DNA of 64,000 nucleotides from Oscillospiraceae bacterium (GTDB lineage Bacteria > Bacillota > Clostridia > Oscillospirales > Acutalibacteraceae): NCBI GenBank assembly GCA_015065685.1, contig SVPU01000006.1:32877-96876 (forward strand), given 5' to 3'. The first letter of the stretch is position 1, and the number at the start of each line of letters is the position of its first letter. A program made the translations under genes and the position numbers. A model generated the notes under the pieces. The model was not told the DNA's origin, searched no databases, and saw nothing but the letters and a program-made list of their open reading frames with translations. This document shows positions 24,720 to 33,886 of this stretch, in pieces.

Positions 24720-25886
24720 TTAGTTCTCTTTTCTAAGTTTTGCGGTATATTCAAGTCCACAAGGAAGCGAGACTTTGGTTGACAGCGCGAACAAATCGGT
24801 AGCTCTTGCCTCGGTTTCAAACACTTTTTGCGATTTTTTATCTAATTTTTTAATATCTGCCACTCTTACAATGATTGGCAATTTGGATTTTTTGATTTCG
24901 GTTTTAAGCAGTTTTTCTCCCGTTTTATTAAATCCCAAAACCCTTATATAAGGTACACTTTTCATAAAAAATGTGTTGTCTAACCCCAAAAACGCGCTTA
25001 GCACCGCGCGTCTTACACGGGCGAGGGTATAACGCTTAACCTTAACCGTTTCGTAAAGTTCCTCAAGCGAAGTTGCGGTTTTGATACTTGCAAAAAGTTT
25101 ATTTTCAAAGCCTTCGCTCATATCGGGAAGCATTGCTAATTCCTCTAAGGTTTTTGTTCTCAAAGTGGCTAAAATTGCGGTTTCGAGCCGATTTATATTT
25201 GAAATATTATCCTCATTCAAGAGCGAAAATGAAGCCTCGCTCATATATTGCTTGCAAAACTCAAAATTGCCTTTGTAAAGTTTTTCTCTGAGCAGAGAAG
25301 CCGAGACAAATTCACCTATTTCACCCGAATCGTGTGCGGCGCCTTTTCGTTGGACGGTTAAAAATTCGGGATTATAATCCAAAGATTTTGCCGCGGTTAT
25401 ATATTCAATTGCGAGGTTGTTGTTGGGTTTTGATAAAATATCCTTTTGGGCGCCTGAGTTTTCGGCCGCTTTTTGCCTCGCCGCCGCAAAGGCAACACCT
25501 TTTTTAAGTTCTTTTGCGAGTTGTTCTGAAAACTTGGGCGAGGCCAGTATTTCTGCGGTTTTTATGAGTTTTTGGGCATCCCCGCACTCACTGCCGAATA
25601 TAATTTTATCGCACCCCGCCGCCTTTAGCACCGATACGCCGCCAAGCGCAAAATTCTGCGCGGTTGACATTGACCAAAGTGTCGGCAACTCGAGCACAAT
25701 ATCGGCGCCGTTTTTGAGCGCCATTTGAGTTCTCACTCTTTTTTCAACAATAGCGGTATCGCCCCTTTGAACGAAATTTCCGCTTAAAACACAGACTACC
25801 GTACCGTGTTTTTTAGCCTCGCGGAGCAAATATTCGTGCCCTGTGTGCAACGGGTTAAACTCTGCAATTATTCCCACTATAGACAA
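24720..25886 (-). CDS. tmcAL: tRNA(Met) cytidine acetate ligase TmcAL
   Basis: TmcAL (YlbM) makes N4-acetylcytidine at the wobble base of elongator tRNA-Met from acetate and ATP. The 388 residues start with the nucleotidyltransferase block GIIAEFNPLHTGHEYLL, then LSGNFVQRGDTAIVEKRVRTQMAL, GADIVLELP and FGSEC, all family hallmarks. The start is a TTG with AGGGGG 8 nt upstream. It shares its upstream region with the divergent ackA; acetate as co-substrate makes that neighbour notable, although it may be coincidence. Confidence 0.93.
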   Translation of the reverse strand: MSIVGIIAEFNPLHTGHEYLLREAKKHGTVVCVLSGNFVQRGDTAIVEKRVRTQMALKNGADIVLELPTLWSMSTAQNFALGGVSVLKAAGCDKIIFGSECGDAQKLIKTAEILASPKFSEQLAKELKKGVAFAAARQKAAENSGAQKDILSKPNNNLAIEYITAAKSLDYNPEFLTVQRKGAAHDSGEIGEFVSASLLREKLYKGNFEFCKQYMSEASFSLLNEDNISNINRLETAILATLRTKTLEELAMLPDMSEGFENKLFASIKTATSLEELYETVKVKRYTLARVRRAVLSAFLGLDNTFFMKSVPYIRVLGFNKTGEKLLKTEIKKSKLPIIVRVADIKKLDKKSQKVFETEARATDLFALSTKVSLPCGLEYTAKLRKEN

Positions 25887-25911
25887 AATACCGCCCCCTA
25901 AGAAAAAACAC

Positions 25912-25940
25912 TTGAAAAACCTTTACTTATAAAGTATTAT
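25912..25940 (+). promoter_or_regulatory. ackA promoter
   Basis: TTGAAA (25912-25917), 17-nt spacer, TATTAT (25935-25940), about 68 nt before ackA. Confidence 0.65.
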
Positions 25941-26007
25941 ATATTAAGTGCATTTTAACATATTATGTAAATTTATTCAATAATGTTTTTCAAACGGAGG
26001 ACTTAAA

Positions 26008-27204
26008 ATGAAAATTTTTGTTGTAAACGCAGGTAGCTCATCACTCAAATATCAGCTTATTGATATGGATAACGAGCAGGTGCTTTGTAAGGGCCTTTGC
26101 GAGAGAATCGGTGTTACAGGCGCCATTTCTCACAAAGCAGCCGATGGCCGTGCATATTCTGCCGAAACACCAATGCCCACTCACAGTGAGGCTTTCGAGG
26201 CAGTAGTTTTTGCTATGACCAAGAGCGATGCTAAGGTTATTGATTCATTTGATGAGGTTTCGGCTATCGGCCACAGAATAGTGCAGGGCGGAAGCATTTT
26301 TAAGGGCTCTTGCCTTATCACAGAAAAGGCTTTGCAGGATATTGATGATTTGGGCGCACTTGCTCCTCTTCACAACCCCGCACACGTGCTTGCAATTAAG
26401 GCTTGCATCAAAACCTTTGGCACTGAAAAGCCTCAGGTTGCAGTTTTTGACACTTCATTCCACCAGACAATGCCCGCCAAAGCATATATGTTTGCTTTGC
26501 CTTACAAATATTATGAGGACTATGGCGTTCGTAAATACGGCGCACACGGAACCTCTCACCACTTTGTAAGCGACCGTGTTGCAGCGCTTGAGGGTAAGGA
26601 CAAAAAGGACCTTAAAATCATTACCTGCCACTTAGGAAACGGTTGTTCAATCACTGCTATTAAGGATGGCGTTTGTGTTGACACCTCAATGGGCTTTACC
26701 CCTCTTGACGGATTTATGATGGGCACCCGCACAGGCACACTTGACCCCTCGGCCCTCACCTTTATTGCTGAAAAGGAAAACCTTTCTCCCGCAGATATTA
26801 ACCGCATTTGCAACAAGGAATCGGGTGTTCTCGGCGTTTCGGGTGTTTCTAATGATAACCGCGATGTTGCCGCTGCTGCCGAGGCGGGCAACGAGAGAGC
26901 CGCACTTGCAATTGAAATGCAGCGCTATCAGATTATTAAATTTGTTGGCTCTTACATTGCCGCAATGAACGGTGTTGATGCTATTGCATTCACAGGCGGT
27001 ATTGGCGAAAACGATGCTGCTTTGCGCAAAACAGTTTGCGAGAGCCTTTCATACTTAGGTCTTAAGTTCGATGAGGAAAAGAACAAAATCAGAGGCGAGG
27101 AAATCAAGATTTCTGCTGATGACAGTAAGGTTAATGTTTACATTATCCCCACAAACGAAGAGCTTGCTATTGCAAGAGATACTTTAGAGATAGTTTCAAA
27201 ATAA
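26008..27204 (+). CDS. ackA: Acetate kinase
   Basis: The enzyme interconverts acetyl phosphate plus ADP with acetate plus ATP, the final ATP-yielding step of fermentation. The 398 residues include the N-terminal NAGSSSLKYQL, HRIVQGG, catalytic-region FDTSFHQTMP, KYGAHGTSHHFVS, HLGNGCSI, GFTPLDGFMMGTRTGTLDP and GGIGEN. CGGAGGAC precedes the ATG. pta is not adjacent; instead galK follows 15 nt later. Confidence 0.97.
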   Translation: MKIFVVNAGSSSLKYQLIDMDNEQVLCKGLCERIGVTGAISHKAADGRAYSAETPMPTHSEAFEAVVFAMTKSDAKVIDSFDEVSAIGHRIVQGGSIFKGSCLITEKALQDIDDLGALAPLHNPAHVLAIKACIKTFGTEKPQVAVFDTSFHQTMPAKAYMFALPYKYYEDYGVRKYGAHGTSHHFVSDRVAALEGKDKKDLKIITCHLGNGCSITAIKDGVCVDTSMGFTPLDGFMMGTRTGTLDPSALTFIAEKENLSPADINRICNKESGVLGVSGVSNDNRDVAAAAEAGNERAALAIEMQRYQIIKFVGSYIAAMNGVDAIAFTGGIGENDAALRKTVCESLSYLGLKFDEEKNKIRGEEIKISADDSKVNVYIIPTNEELAIARDTLEIVSK

Positions 27205-27219
27205 TTTTGGGAGAAGCTT

Positions 27220-28491
27220 ATGAATATTAATGAAATCAAATCTGCCATTAAAAACGGCGAGTTTGATAATAGCTTTAATCTTCTTTACGGCGAGACCGAA
27301 AACGCTCGCGAGAGATATTATTCCGCTTGCGAAAGCTTTGAGAAGCTTTACGGTAATTCCGAAGATATCCGCATTTTTTCTGCTCCCGGCAGAACCGAAA
27401 TTGGCGGTAACCACACCGACCATCAGCACGGAAGCGTGCTTGCGGGCAGTGTTAATCTTGATGTTATTGCAATTGTAGCCCTTAATGCCGATAATAAAAT
27501 CCGTATTAAATCAAAGGGTTATGATATGGACATTCTCACGGTTGGCGATTTTGAGAAAAACGTGAAAGAAGAGGGAAAAGCAATTTCTCTCATCCGCGGG
27601 GTTTGCAGTCGCTTTGCTGATTTAGGCTGTGATATTAAGGGCTTTGACGCTTACACAACCTCCAATGTTTTAAAAGGCTCGGGACTTTCTTCCTCTGCTG
27701 CATTTGAGGTTTTAATCGGCAATATTCTCAACAACCTGTTTAATAACGGCGCCACCACTCCCATTGATATTGCTAAAATCGGTCAGTTTGCAGAGCGTGA
27801 ATTTTTTGGAAAGCCTTGCGGACTGCTTGACCAGATGGCAAGCTCCCTTGGCGGCTTTACATACGCCGATTTTGCCGACCCCTCAAGTCCCGTTACCGAG
27901 CGTATCGACCTTGATATTTTAAAGTTTGGTTATACACTTTGCGTTGTGGATACGGGTGGCAACCACGCAAATCTCACACAGGATTATGCCGACATCACAA
28001 TTGAATGTAAGGCAGTGAGCAACGCCTTGGGTGTTGATTTCTTGCGAGATGCTGATATTGATGAATTCTATGGAAATATTGCAGAATTACGCAAAAAATG
28101 TGGGGACAGAGCGGTGCTTCGCGCATTCCACTTCCTTAACGAGCATAGCCGCGTGTTAGAACAGCGCGAGCTGCTAAAATCGGGCAAATTCGAAGAATTT
28201 CTCACCCTTGTTAACGCTTCGGGGCAGTCTTCATTTGATTATTTGCAGAATCTTTATTCAACCTCTGCAGTCAATGAGCAGGGTCTGTCGCTAGCATTGG
28301 CTTTAACCAAGAAATTCCTTGGAAACAAGGGTGCTTGCCGTGTTCACGGTGGCGGTTTTGCTGGAACAATTCAGTGCTATATTCCCACCGAAATGCTCGC
28401 AGATTACAAAAAAATGATTGAAGCCGCGTTCGGCGAGGGCAGTTGCTGTGTTTTAAATGTTCGCCCCGTTGGCGGATATGAAATTAAATGA
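27220..28491 (+). CDS. galK: Galactokinase (GHMP kinase)
   Basis: The enzyme phosphorylates galactose at C1. The 423 residues carry the galactokinase signature GRTEIGGNHTDHQHG (about 48-62), the GHMP ATP loop LKGSGLSSSAAFE, the catalytic region GLLDQMASSLGG and the C-terminal CRVHGGGFAGTIQ. The N-terminal extension of about 40 residues before the signature is longer than in E. coli GalK, as in several clostridial homologues. It is probably co-transcribed with ackA; galT and galE are not nearby. Confidence 0.92.
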   Translation: MNINEIKSAIKNGEFDNSFNLLYGETENARERYYSACESFEKLYGNSEDIRIFSAPGRTEIGGNHTDHQHGSVLAGSVNLDVIAIVALNADNKIRIKSKGYDMDILTVGDFEKNVKEEGKAISLIRGVCSRFADLGCDIKGFDAYTTSNVLKGSGLSSSAAFEVLIGNILNNLFNNGATTPIDIAKIGQFAEREFFGKPCGLLDQMASSLGGFTYADFADPSSPVTERIDLDILKFGYTLCVVDTGGNHANLTQDYADITIECKAVSNALGVDFLRDADIDEFYGNIAELRKKCGDRAVLRAFHFLNEHSRVLEQRELLKSGKFEEFLTLVNASGQSSFDYLQNLYSTSAVNEQGLSLALALTKKFLGNKGACRVHGGGFAGTIQCYIPTEMLADYKKMIEAAFGEGSCCVLNVRPVGGYEIK

Positions 28492-28502
28492 AAATAATAT
28501 AA

Positions 28503-28536
28503 AACGGACGGTTTTATGTGACCGTCCGTTTCTCTT
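28503..28536 (+). terminator. Terminator after galK
   Basis: AACGGACGGT (28503-28512) pairs with ACCGTCCGTT (28521-28530), followed by TCTCTTTT. Confidence 0.85.
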
Positions 28537-28554
28537 TTCTGTTTTAAATTTGAA

Positions 28555-29304
28555 TCAACCCAGTAAAAAGTCTGTCACAAGCATAACCGAGAATCCAACA
28601 AGAAGCGAATAGGTTGCGCCGCGAGAGTTTTCGTGGTGGGTTTCGGGAATCATTTCATCGCTTATAACATAAAGCATTGTGCCGCCCGCAAAGGCAAGTG
28701 CAAACGGCAATATAAATGAAGCCACACTCACTGCAAAATAGCCGATAAGCGTGCCGAAAACCTCAACAAGTCCCGTTATCATGGCACAAACAAAGGTCTT
28801 TTTAGGCGAAACACCTGCGGCGAGCATAGGTCCTATTATAACCATTCCTTCGGGGATGTTCTGAAGTGCAATACCACCCGCAATAAGTAAAGCTTTGGCG
28901 GTATCACCCGAGCCGAAGCCAACGCCTGCGGCAATACCCTCGGGCAAGTTGTGAATTGCGATTGCGGTTACAAAAAGCAAAACCTTACTTAAGGTTGCGT
29001 TGTCGTGCTCTTTAATTTCCGCACCGAAAATGCTATGTAGGTGAGGAACAACCTTATCAATAAGATTAAGGCACAAAGCACCCGCAAAAATACCAACCAC
29101 GGTGATTAAAATGCCAAATTTTCCGCCATATTCAAGTGATGGCAAAACAAGGCCCAAAATTGCCGCAGCAAGCATAACACCCGCTGCAAAGGATAACACA
29201 ATATCAGAAAATTTGTGCGAAATTTTCTTAAATAAAAATCCTATTATAGAGCCAAAAAGCGTTGCGCCGCCAACACCGAGAGCGGTGAGTAAAACCAGCT
29301 TCAA
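28555..29304 (-). CDS. ZIP-family divalent metal transporter
   Basis: About 249 residues with eight membrane segments. Metal-binding motifs are HNLPEGIAAGVGFGSG in segment IV and NIPEGMVI in segment V, the hallmark pair of ZIP/ZupT transporters, usually importing Zn, Fe or Mn. No ATG is available in frame; AAAGGA is best spaced for the TTG at 29304, while a TTG at 29322 would lie on top of that site. It faces galK and ends near its terminator. Confidence 0.85.
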   Translation of the reverse strand: MKLVLLTALGVGGATLFGSIIGFLFKKISHKFSDIVLSFAAGVMLAAAILGLVLPSLEYGGKFGILITVVGIFAGALCLNLIDKVVPHLHSIFGAEIKEHDNATLSKVLLFVTAIAIHNLPEGIAAGVGFGSGDTAKALLIAGGIALQNIPEGMVIIGPMLAAGVSPKKTFVCAMITGLVEVFGTLIGYFAVSVASFILPFALAFAGGTMLYVISDEMIPETHHENSRGATYSLLVGFSVMLVTDFLLG

Positions 29305-29333
29305 GCTATCATATCCTTTCAAGAGAAGTGAAA

Positions 29334-29356
29334 ACCCGACAGAAAATGTCGGGCTT
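29334..29356 (-). terminator. Terminator of the ferritin gene
   Basis: On the minus strand CCCGACA and TGTCGGG pair around TTTTC and are followed by TTTTC. It lies between the ferritin stop and the ZIP start. Confidence 0.75.
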
Positions 29357-29362
29357 TAAGCT

Positions 29363-29872
29363 TTAAAGAACTAATGAGGGTGCGGAATAAACTCTTGCAC
29401 CGAGCTCTTGGTTGAGCATATAAAGGCTTCTCGGGTCAGAGCCGAAAAGCTCCATCTTAGTTATCATATCGTTAGCGTTGGTTTCTTCCTCGCCCTGCTC
29501 TTTTACAAACCAATCGAGAAACTGCATTGTTCTGAAATCCTTAACCTCATAAGCCGCAGCATAAATATCGTTAATAAGTGAGGTTACATACTGCTCATGC
29601 TCAAGACCCGCCTTGAGAACGGTCATATCACTGTCAAGCACCTTATCGGGCTTTGCAATGGCATCAAGCGTTACAGCCTGACCCTCGTTTTGCAAATAGG
29701 TGTAGAAAAGCATTGCGTGGTCGCGCTCTTCCTGAGCTTGAATCATATACCAGTTTGCAAAGCCATCAAGACCCTTTGCCTTAAAATAATTTGAAAAATC
29801 AAGATAAAGATAAGCCGAATAAAGCTCTTTGTTGATTTGCTGATTTAATAGTTCGTGTACCTTAGCGTTCAT
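29363..29872 (-). CDS. ftn: Ferritin
   Basis: A 169-residue four-helix ferritin of the bacterial non-haem type. Ferroxidase-site ligands are visible in NKELYSAYLYLDF (Glu17 region), AQEERDHAMLFY (ExxH) and the FVKEQGEEE segment. It stores iron and protects against peroxide-driven damage. GGAGGTAATTTT precedes the ATG. It has its own promoter upstream and sits beside a metal importer and redox genes. Confidence 0.95.
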   Translation of the reverse strand: MNAKVHELLNQQINKELYSAYLYLDFSNYFKAKGLDGFANWYMIQAQEERDHAMLFYTYLQNEGQAVTLDAIAKPDKVLDSDMTVLKAGLEHEQYVTSLINDIYAAAYEVKDFRTMQFLDWFVKEQGEEETNANDMITKMELFGSDPRSLYMLNQELGARVYSAPSLVL

Positions 29873-29903
29873 AAAATTACCTCCAATTTTAATTTACAAA
29901 ATT

Positions 29904-29932
29904 ATTATAATATCAATTTTATTCTTTTGCAA
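29904..29932 (-). promoter_or_regulatory. Ferritin promoter
   Basis: On the minus strand TTGCAA (29932-29927), 17-nt spacer, TATAAT (29909-29904). The -35 element lies inside the 3-prime end of trxB. Confidence 0.65.
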
Positions 29933-30839
29933 GATATTCTTCAATATAATGCACTGCAGTTGCACCGTCTGAAACGGCGGTAACAACCTGCCTGAGCGGC
30001 TTTGTACGAACATCACCGATAGCGTATATGCCATCCGTGTCGGTTTTGGTCGATTCGTCAGCTATAATATAGCCGTTTTCATCGAGCGCTACAGCGCCTT
30101 TTAAAAATTTGGTTGCGGGCTTTCTGCCGATACTCACAAAAACACCATCGCACGCAATATCCTTGTGTTCTCCCGAAAGCTTGTTTTTTATTTTCACACC
30201 CTGCACATGCTCTTCGGTTAATAATTCCACAACCTCGCTGTTCCATAAAAATTCAATGTTTTCTGCTTTGAAGAGCGGCTCGTGATAGATTTTTGTGGCT
30301 TTGAGCGTGTCTCTTCGGTGAACAAGATAAACCTTTTTAGCAAGTCGGGAAAGGTAAAGCGCATCTGCCGCCGCAGAGTTGCCGCCACCAATCACAACAA
30401 CCGTTTTATCCTTATAAAATCTGCCATCACAATGAGCACAGTAATGAACACCGCGGCCTGTAAACTCGGCTTCGTTTTTAATGCCAAGCTCTCTGGGGCT
30501 TGCGCCGCTTGCAATTATAACGGCCTTACCTTCGAAAACACCACTGTCGGTTGTAACGGTTTTGAATTTCCCTGAAAAATCAACCGATAAAACCTCGCCA
30601 TATTCGGTTTGTGCGCCAAAACGCTCGGCGCCTTGCTGCATTTTCATGCCAAGCGTGAAGCCGTCTATACCATCTTCAAAGCCGGGGTAATTATCAATAT
30701 CTCCGGTAAGCGTCATCTGACCGCCGACCGCCATTTTTTCGATTACGAGCGTGCCAAAGCCTGCTCGTGCGGCATAAAGCGCAGCGGTATATCCCGCGGG
30801 GCCGCCGCCGATTATTAAAACATCATAAGCTTTGTTCAT
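29919..30839 (-). CDS. trxB: Thioredoxin reductase
   Basis: This is the FAD/NADPH disulfide reductase that recycles thioredoxin. The 306 residues contain the FAD motif IIGGGPAGYTAALYAAR (about 9-25), the redox pair YCAHCDG (about 132-138), the NADPH motif VVIGGGNSAAADALYLS, and the C-terminal FAD motif DGIYAIGDVR. AAAGGAGGG precedes the ATG. It is divergent from a Crp/Fnr regulator, beyond which trxA lies. Confidence 0.95.
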   Translation of the reverse strand: MNKAYDVLIIGGGPAGYTAALYAARAGFGTLVIEKMAVGGQMTLTGDIDNYPGFEDGIDGFTLGMKMQQGAERFGAQTEYGEVLSVDFSGKFKTVTTDSGVFEGKAVIIASGASPRELGIKNEAEFTGRGVHYCAHCDGRFYKDKTVVVIGGGNSAAADALYLSRLAKKVYLVHRRDTLKATKIYHEPLFKAENIEFLWNSEVVELLTEEHVQGVKIKNKLSGEHKDIACDGVFVSIGRKPATKFLKGAVALDENGYIIADESTKTDTDGIYAIGDVRTKPLRQVVTAVSDGATAVHYIEEYLAKE

Positions 30840-30868
30840 AAAGCCCTCCTTTTAAAAGGTAAATGCGA

Positions 30869-30897
30869 TTGACATATCGAACAATAAAATGTATAAT
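30869..30897 (+). promoter_or_regulatory. Consensus promoter of the Crp/Fnr-type regulator
   Basis: TTGACA (30869-30874), 17-nt spacer, TATAAT (30892-30897): both hexamers match the sigma-A consensus exactly. It sits in the 99-nt divergent gap next to the trxB start. Confidence 0.85.
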
Positions 30898-30938
30898 TAC
30901 TATGTATAAATATTTTTTGAAAAAGGGGTTCTTAAATA

Positions 30939-31613
30939 ATGGCAAGAGCTATGTTTGAGCCTGTTTTTAAGGAAATTTTTCCGTTTTGGAGCGAGATTTC
31001 CGAACAAGATAAAGAATATATCTGCAAGCACACACTTGCAATGACCTATCCGAAAGGCAGCAACATTCACGGCGGAGATGTCTGCTCGGGGGTTATATTC
31101 ATCCGCTCGGGCACCCTAAGGGTTTACATTATGTCTGAGAGCGGAAAGGATATCACCCTTTACCGACTTCACGCGGGGGATATTTGTGTGCTTTCGGCTT
31201 CTTGCGTGCTTGATAGCATAACCTTTGATGTTTTTGTTGATGCAGAAGAAAACAGTGAGTGTTATGTTATAGGGCCAAATGCCTTTGCAGAGGTTTCTGA
31301 GAGAAACGATAATATAAAAATCTTCACTCTTGAAACTGCAGTTGGCCGCTTTTCAGATGTTATGTGGGTTATGCAACAAATTTTGTTCATGAGTATGGAC
31401 AAACGCGTTGCAATTTTCCTGCTTGATGAAATTTCACGCACAAAATCCGAGGTTATCCCGCTCACCCACGAGCAGATTGCAAAATATATAGGCTCTGCCC
31501 GTGAGGTTGTGTCGAGAATGCTTAAATATTTTGAGGGTGAAAGGCTTGTTGAACTCTCGCGCCGAGGAGTTAAGGTTTTAGATAAGAACCGACTCCGCGA
31601 GTTAACCCTCTAA
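30939..31613 (+). CDS. Crp/Fnr-family transcriptional regulator
   Basis: The 224 residues have an N-terminal cyclic-nucleotide-binding-like beta-roll (about 20-130; YPKGSNIHGGDVCSGVIFIRSGTLRVYI), a dimerisation helix (about 130-160) and a C-terminal winged helix-turn-helix (LTHEQIAKYIGSAREVVSRMLKYFE). Cys residues at about 29 and 49, and further ones in the roll (DICVLSASCV), could sense redox state, but an FNR-type four-Cys cluster pattern is not evident. Its position between trxB and trxA suggests a redox or stress role. Its 3-prime end overlaps trxA (opposite strand) by 12 bp. Confidence 0.85.
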   Translation: MARAMFEPVFKEIFPFWSEISEQDKEYICKHTLAMTYPKGSNIHGGDVCSGVIFIRSGTLRVYIMSESGKDITLYRLHAGDICVLSASCVLDSITFDVFVDAEENSECYVIGPNAFAEVSERNDNIKIFTLETAVGRFSDVMWVMQQILFMSMDKRVAIFLLDEISRTKSEVIPLTHEQIAKYIGSAREVVSRMLKYFEGERLVELSRRGVKVLDKNRLRELTL

Positions 31614-31910
31614 CAGTGCAAGAATCTGTGCCTTGGGTCTGGCACCCGATGATTGACTAACGATTTTGCCGTTTTCCATAACAACCAGCGTTGGAATGCT
31701 TGCAACACCGAAGGCCGCGGCAAGCTCGGGCTCCTCATCAACATTGACCTTTGCAACGAGCCACTGCGGATTCTCCTCTGCAATTTCATCAACTATTGGA
31801 GAAACCATACGGCAAGGACCGCACCACTCTGCGAAGAAGTCAATCAACACCTTTTTATCGCTGTTTTTGGCTAAATCGAAATTATTTTTATTTAAACTTA
31901 GAACTGACAT
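31602..31910 (-). CDS. trxA: Thioredoxin
   Basis: The 102-residue thioredoxin has the active site WCGPC (Trp29 to Cys33), DFFAEWCGPCRMVSPIVDEI and the cis-Pro region VASIPTLVVMENG. The ATG at 31910 has GGAAG 8 nt upstream; an in-frame GTG at 31919 overlaps that site. It is convergent with, and overlaps by 12 bp, the Crp/Fnr gene, while trxB lies on that gene's other side. Confidence 0.93.
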   Translation of the reverse strand: MSVLSLNKNNFDLAKNSDKKVLIDFFAEWCGPCRMVSPIVDEIAEENPQWLVAKVNVDEEPELAAAFGVASIPTLVVMENGKIVSQSSGARPKAQILALLEG

Positions 31911-31996
31911 AAAATACACTTCCTTTCTTTAGTGTGGTTTTAGTATAACCTACAAAATTAAAATTTTCTGTGACAAAGTTACAAAGGAGAAAAAAT

Positions 31997-32635
31997 ATGA
32001 AGGCTTATTTATTTGATTTTGACGGAACACTTGTGGATTCAATGCCAACCTATGCTCAAGCGATGCTTCGCATATTGGATGATTATAAGATTCCCTATGG
32101 GGAGGATATTATTAAAATTATCACACCCTTGGGTCTTAATGGCACTGCGGAATATTTTATTAAAATGGGTCTTGACCTTCCAAAAGAAGAGATAATGAGA
32201 CTTATGGGCGCAAATATGCTCGAGGAATATACCTATAACATCCCCGCAAAGCAAAATGTTATCGGGGTTCTTCAGAAATTAAAAGAAAATGGCGCAAATC
32301 TGAATGTGCTTACCGCAAGTCCCCACATAACCCTTGATGCCTGTCTTAAAAGGCTCGGCATTTTCGATTTGTTCAACAACGTATGGTCTTGCGATGATTT
32401 CGGCACCACTAAGGCAAACCCCGAAATCTACAAAATGGCGGCAGAAAAAATCGGCGAAAAGGTTGAGGATATTTTGTTCCTTGATGATAACCTCGGCGCT
32501 GACAAAACCGCCAAAGCGGCGGGTATGCTGGTTTGCGGTGTTTATGATGATTCTTCGAAGGAATATACCGAGGAAATAAAGGCGGCAACCGATTATTACA
32601 TAAACGATTTTTCAGAACTTCTTGAAATCAGATAA
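31997..32635 (+). CDS. HAD-IA hydrolase (phosphoglycolate phosphatase / beta-phosphoglucomutase-like)
   Basis: The 212 residues show motif I YLFDFDGTLVDSMP (nucleophile Asp7 and Asp9), a helical type-1 cap, motif II VLTASPH, Lys motif TTKANPEIY and motif III LFLDDNLGADKTAKAAG. It is probably a sugar-phosphate phosphatase. AAAGGAG precedes the ATG. It lies 12 nt upstream of the CE15-like esterase and may be the first gene of the glycan locus. Confidence 0.82.
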   Translation: MKAYLFDFDGTLVDSMPTYAQAMLRILDDYKIPYGEDIIKIITPLGLNGTAEYFIKMGLDLPKEEIMRLMGANMLEEYTYNIPAKQNVIGVLQKLKENGANLNVLTASPHITLDACLKRLGIFDLFNNVWSCDDFGTTKANPEIYKMAAEKIGEKVEDILFLDDNLGADKTAKAAGMLVCGVYDDSSKEYTEEIKAATDYYINDFSELLEIR

Positions 32636-32647
32636 AGGGTGATAAAA

Positions 32648-33874
32648 ATGAAAGATAACGGCATTCACGAAAACCTGATTGAGATACTTGATTACAAACT
32701 TTGCGGAGAACTTCCGAATCCGTTTGTTTTTGAAAACGGCGAGGCGGTTAAGACAAAGGAAGATTGGGCGAAACGCCGCGAAGAGATTTATGAAACCACA
32801 ATCAATTTGCAATACGGCAAGATGCCGCCAAAACCCGAATTTTTAGAGGTGGAACCTATTTGTTTGGGCGGAATTGGAAGCCCCAGTTCCTACCGCATAA
32901 CAACAGGGACAAGGGCAAATCCCCTTAGCTTTATAATGTATGTTTATAAAGCAAATGCATCAGAGCTTGCACCCGCTGTTGTTACGGGTGATTTGTGCTT
33001 TAAATATGCTTTTGATAAAGAATATATTAATACATTTATAGACAACGGAATAAACCTTGTGCTTTTCAACCGCACAGAGTTAGCACCCGATGTTGCAGGA
33101 TATAATATTGATGGATTAAAGAGCGGCACAAACGAAAAAGAGTTTGCAAAAGAGGTTCTTGGCAGATTGACAAACGAGGGCACTACAGGTCCGCTTAAAA
33201 AGACTTACCCCGATTACGATTTCGGCTCTGTTGCGGCTTGGGCCTGGGGATATTCAAGATGCGTTGATGCTTTAGAAATTCTCGGCAATGTGGATATGGA
33301 CACAATCGTTTTCACAGGGCACTCGAGGGGCGGCAAGGCGGCTGCTTTAGCGGGTGCTGTGGATGAGCGTGCCGCAATCGTTAACCCAAATGCATCATGC
33401 TCGGGCGGATACGGCAGTTATAGAATAAAGATTAAGGCTAAAACCGAGAGCGGCGAAATTGAAGAAAGTGAGCCCCTTTCAAATATTTACCGCCACTTCC
33501 CCACGTGGCTTGGAAGCGGGATGAAAAAATACATAGACAAAGAGCAAGAAATCCCCTTTGATTCACATTATTTAAAGGCACTTGTAGCCCCGCGTGTTCT
33601 TTTTGTTTCAGAGGCGGCAAGTGATATTATGGCAAACCCCGTTGGTTCTTATCAGACAACCGAAGCGGCAAGTGAGGTGTTTAAATTCCTTGGTTGCGAG
33701 CAAAACCTTATTTGGTATTTCCGCAAGGGTGACCATTATCAGAACTACGAAGATATTGCCCAACTTGTGAATGTTATAAAGCATTTCAAAGAGGGAAAAG
33801 AACTTAATCAGAACTTTTTCAGAAAGCCGTTCGGCGAAATGCCCGAAGCGTTTTCGTGGAAATGTCCAAAATAA
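32648..33874 (+). CDS. CE15-like alpha/beta hydrolase (glucuronoyl esterase family)
   Basis: A 408-residue protein without signal peptide. It resembles CE15 glucuronoyl methylesterases, which cut the ester between 4-O-methylglucuronic acid on xylan and lignin or methanol: AAWAWGYSRCVDAL, nucleophile elbow GHSRGGK (Ser226; in classical CE15 GCSRxGK), ERAAIVNPNASCSGG and a late GDHYQNY supplying the His. It could instead act on acetyl or other esters. Being cytoplasmic, it would act on imported fragments. An in-frame GTG at 32639 overlaps the GGGTGAT ribosome site, so the ATG at 32648 was chosen. Confidence 0.68.
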   Translation: MKDNGIHENLIEILDYKLCGELPNPFVFENGEAVKTKEDWAKRREEIYETTINLQYGKMPPKPEFLEVEPICLGGIGSPSSYRITTGTRANPLSFIMYVYKANASELAPAVVTGDLCFKYAFDKEYINTFIDNGINLVLFNRTELAPDVAGYNIDGLKSGTNEKEFAKEVLGRLTNEGTTGPLKKTYPDYDFGSVAAWAWGYSRCVDALEILGNVDMDTIVFTGHSRGGKAAALAGAVDERAAIVNPNASCSGGYGSYRIKIKAKTESGEIEESEPLSNIYRHFPTWLGSGMKKYIDKEQEIPFDSHYLKALVAPRVLFVSEAASDIMANPVGSYQTTEAASEVFKFLGCEQNLIWYFRKGDHYQNYEDIAQLVNVIKHFKEGKELNQNFFRKPFGEMPEAFSWKCPK

Positions 33875-33886
33875 AGGGTGAGCAAA

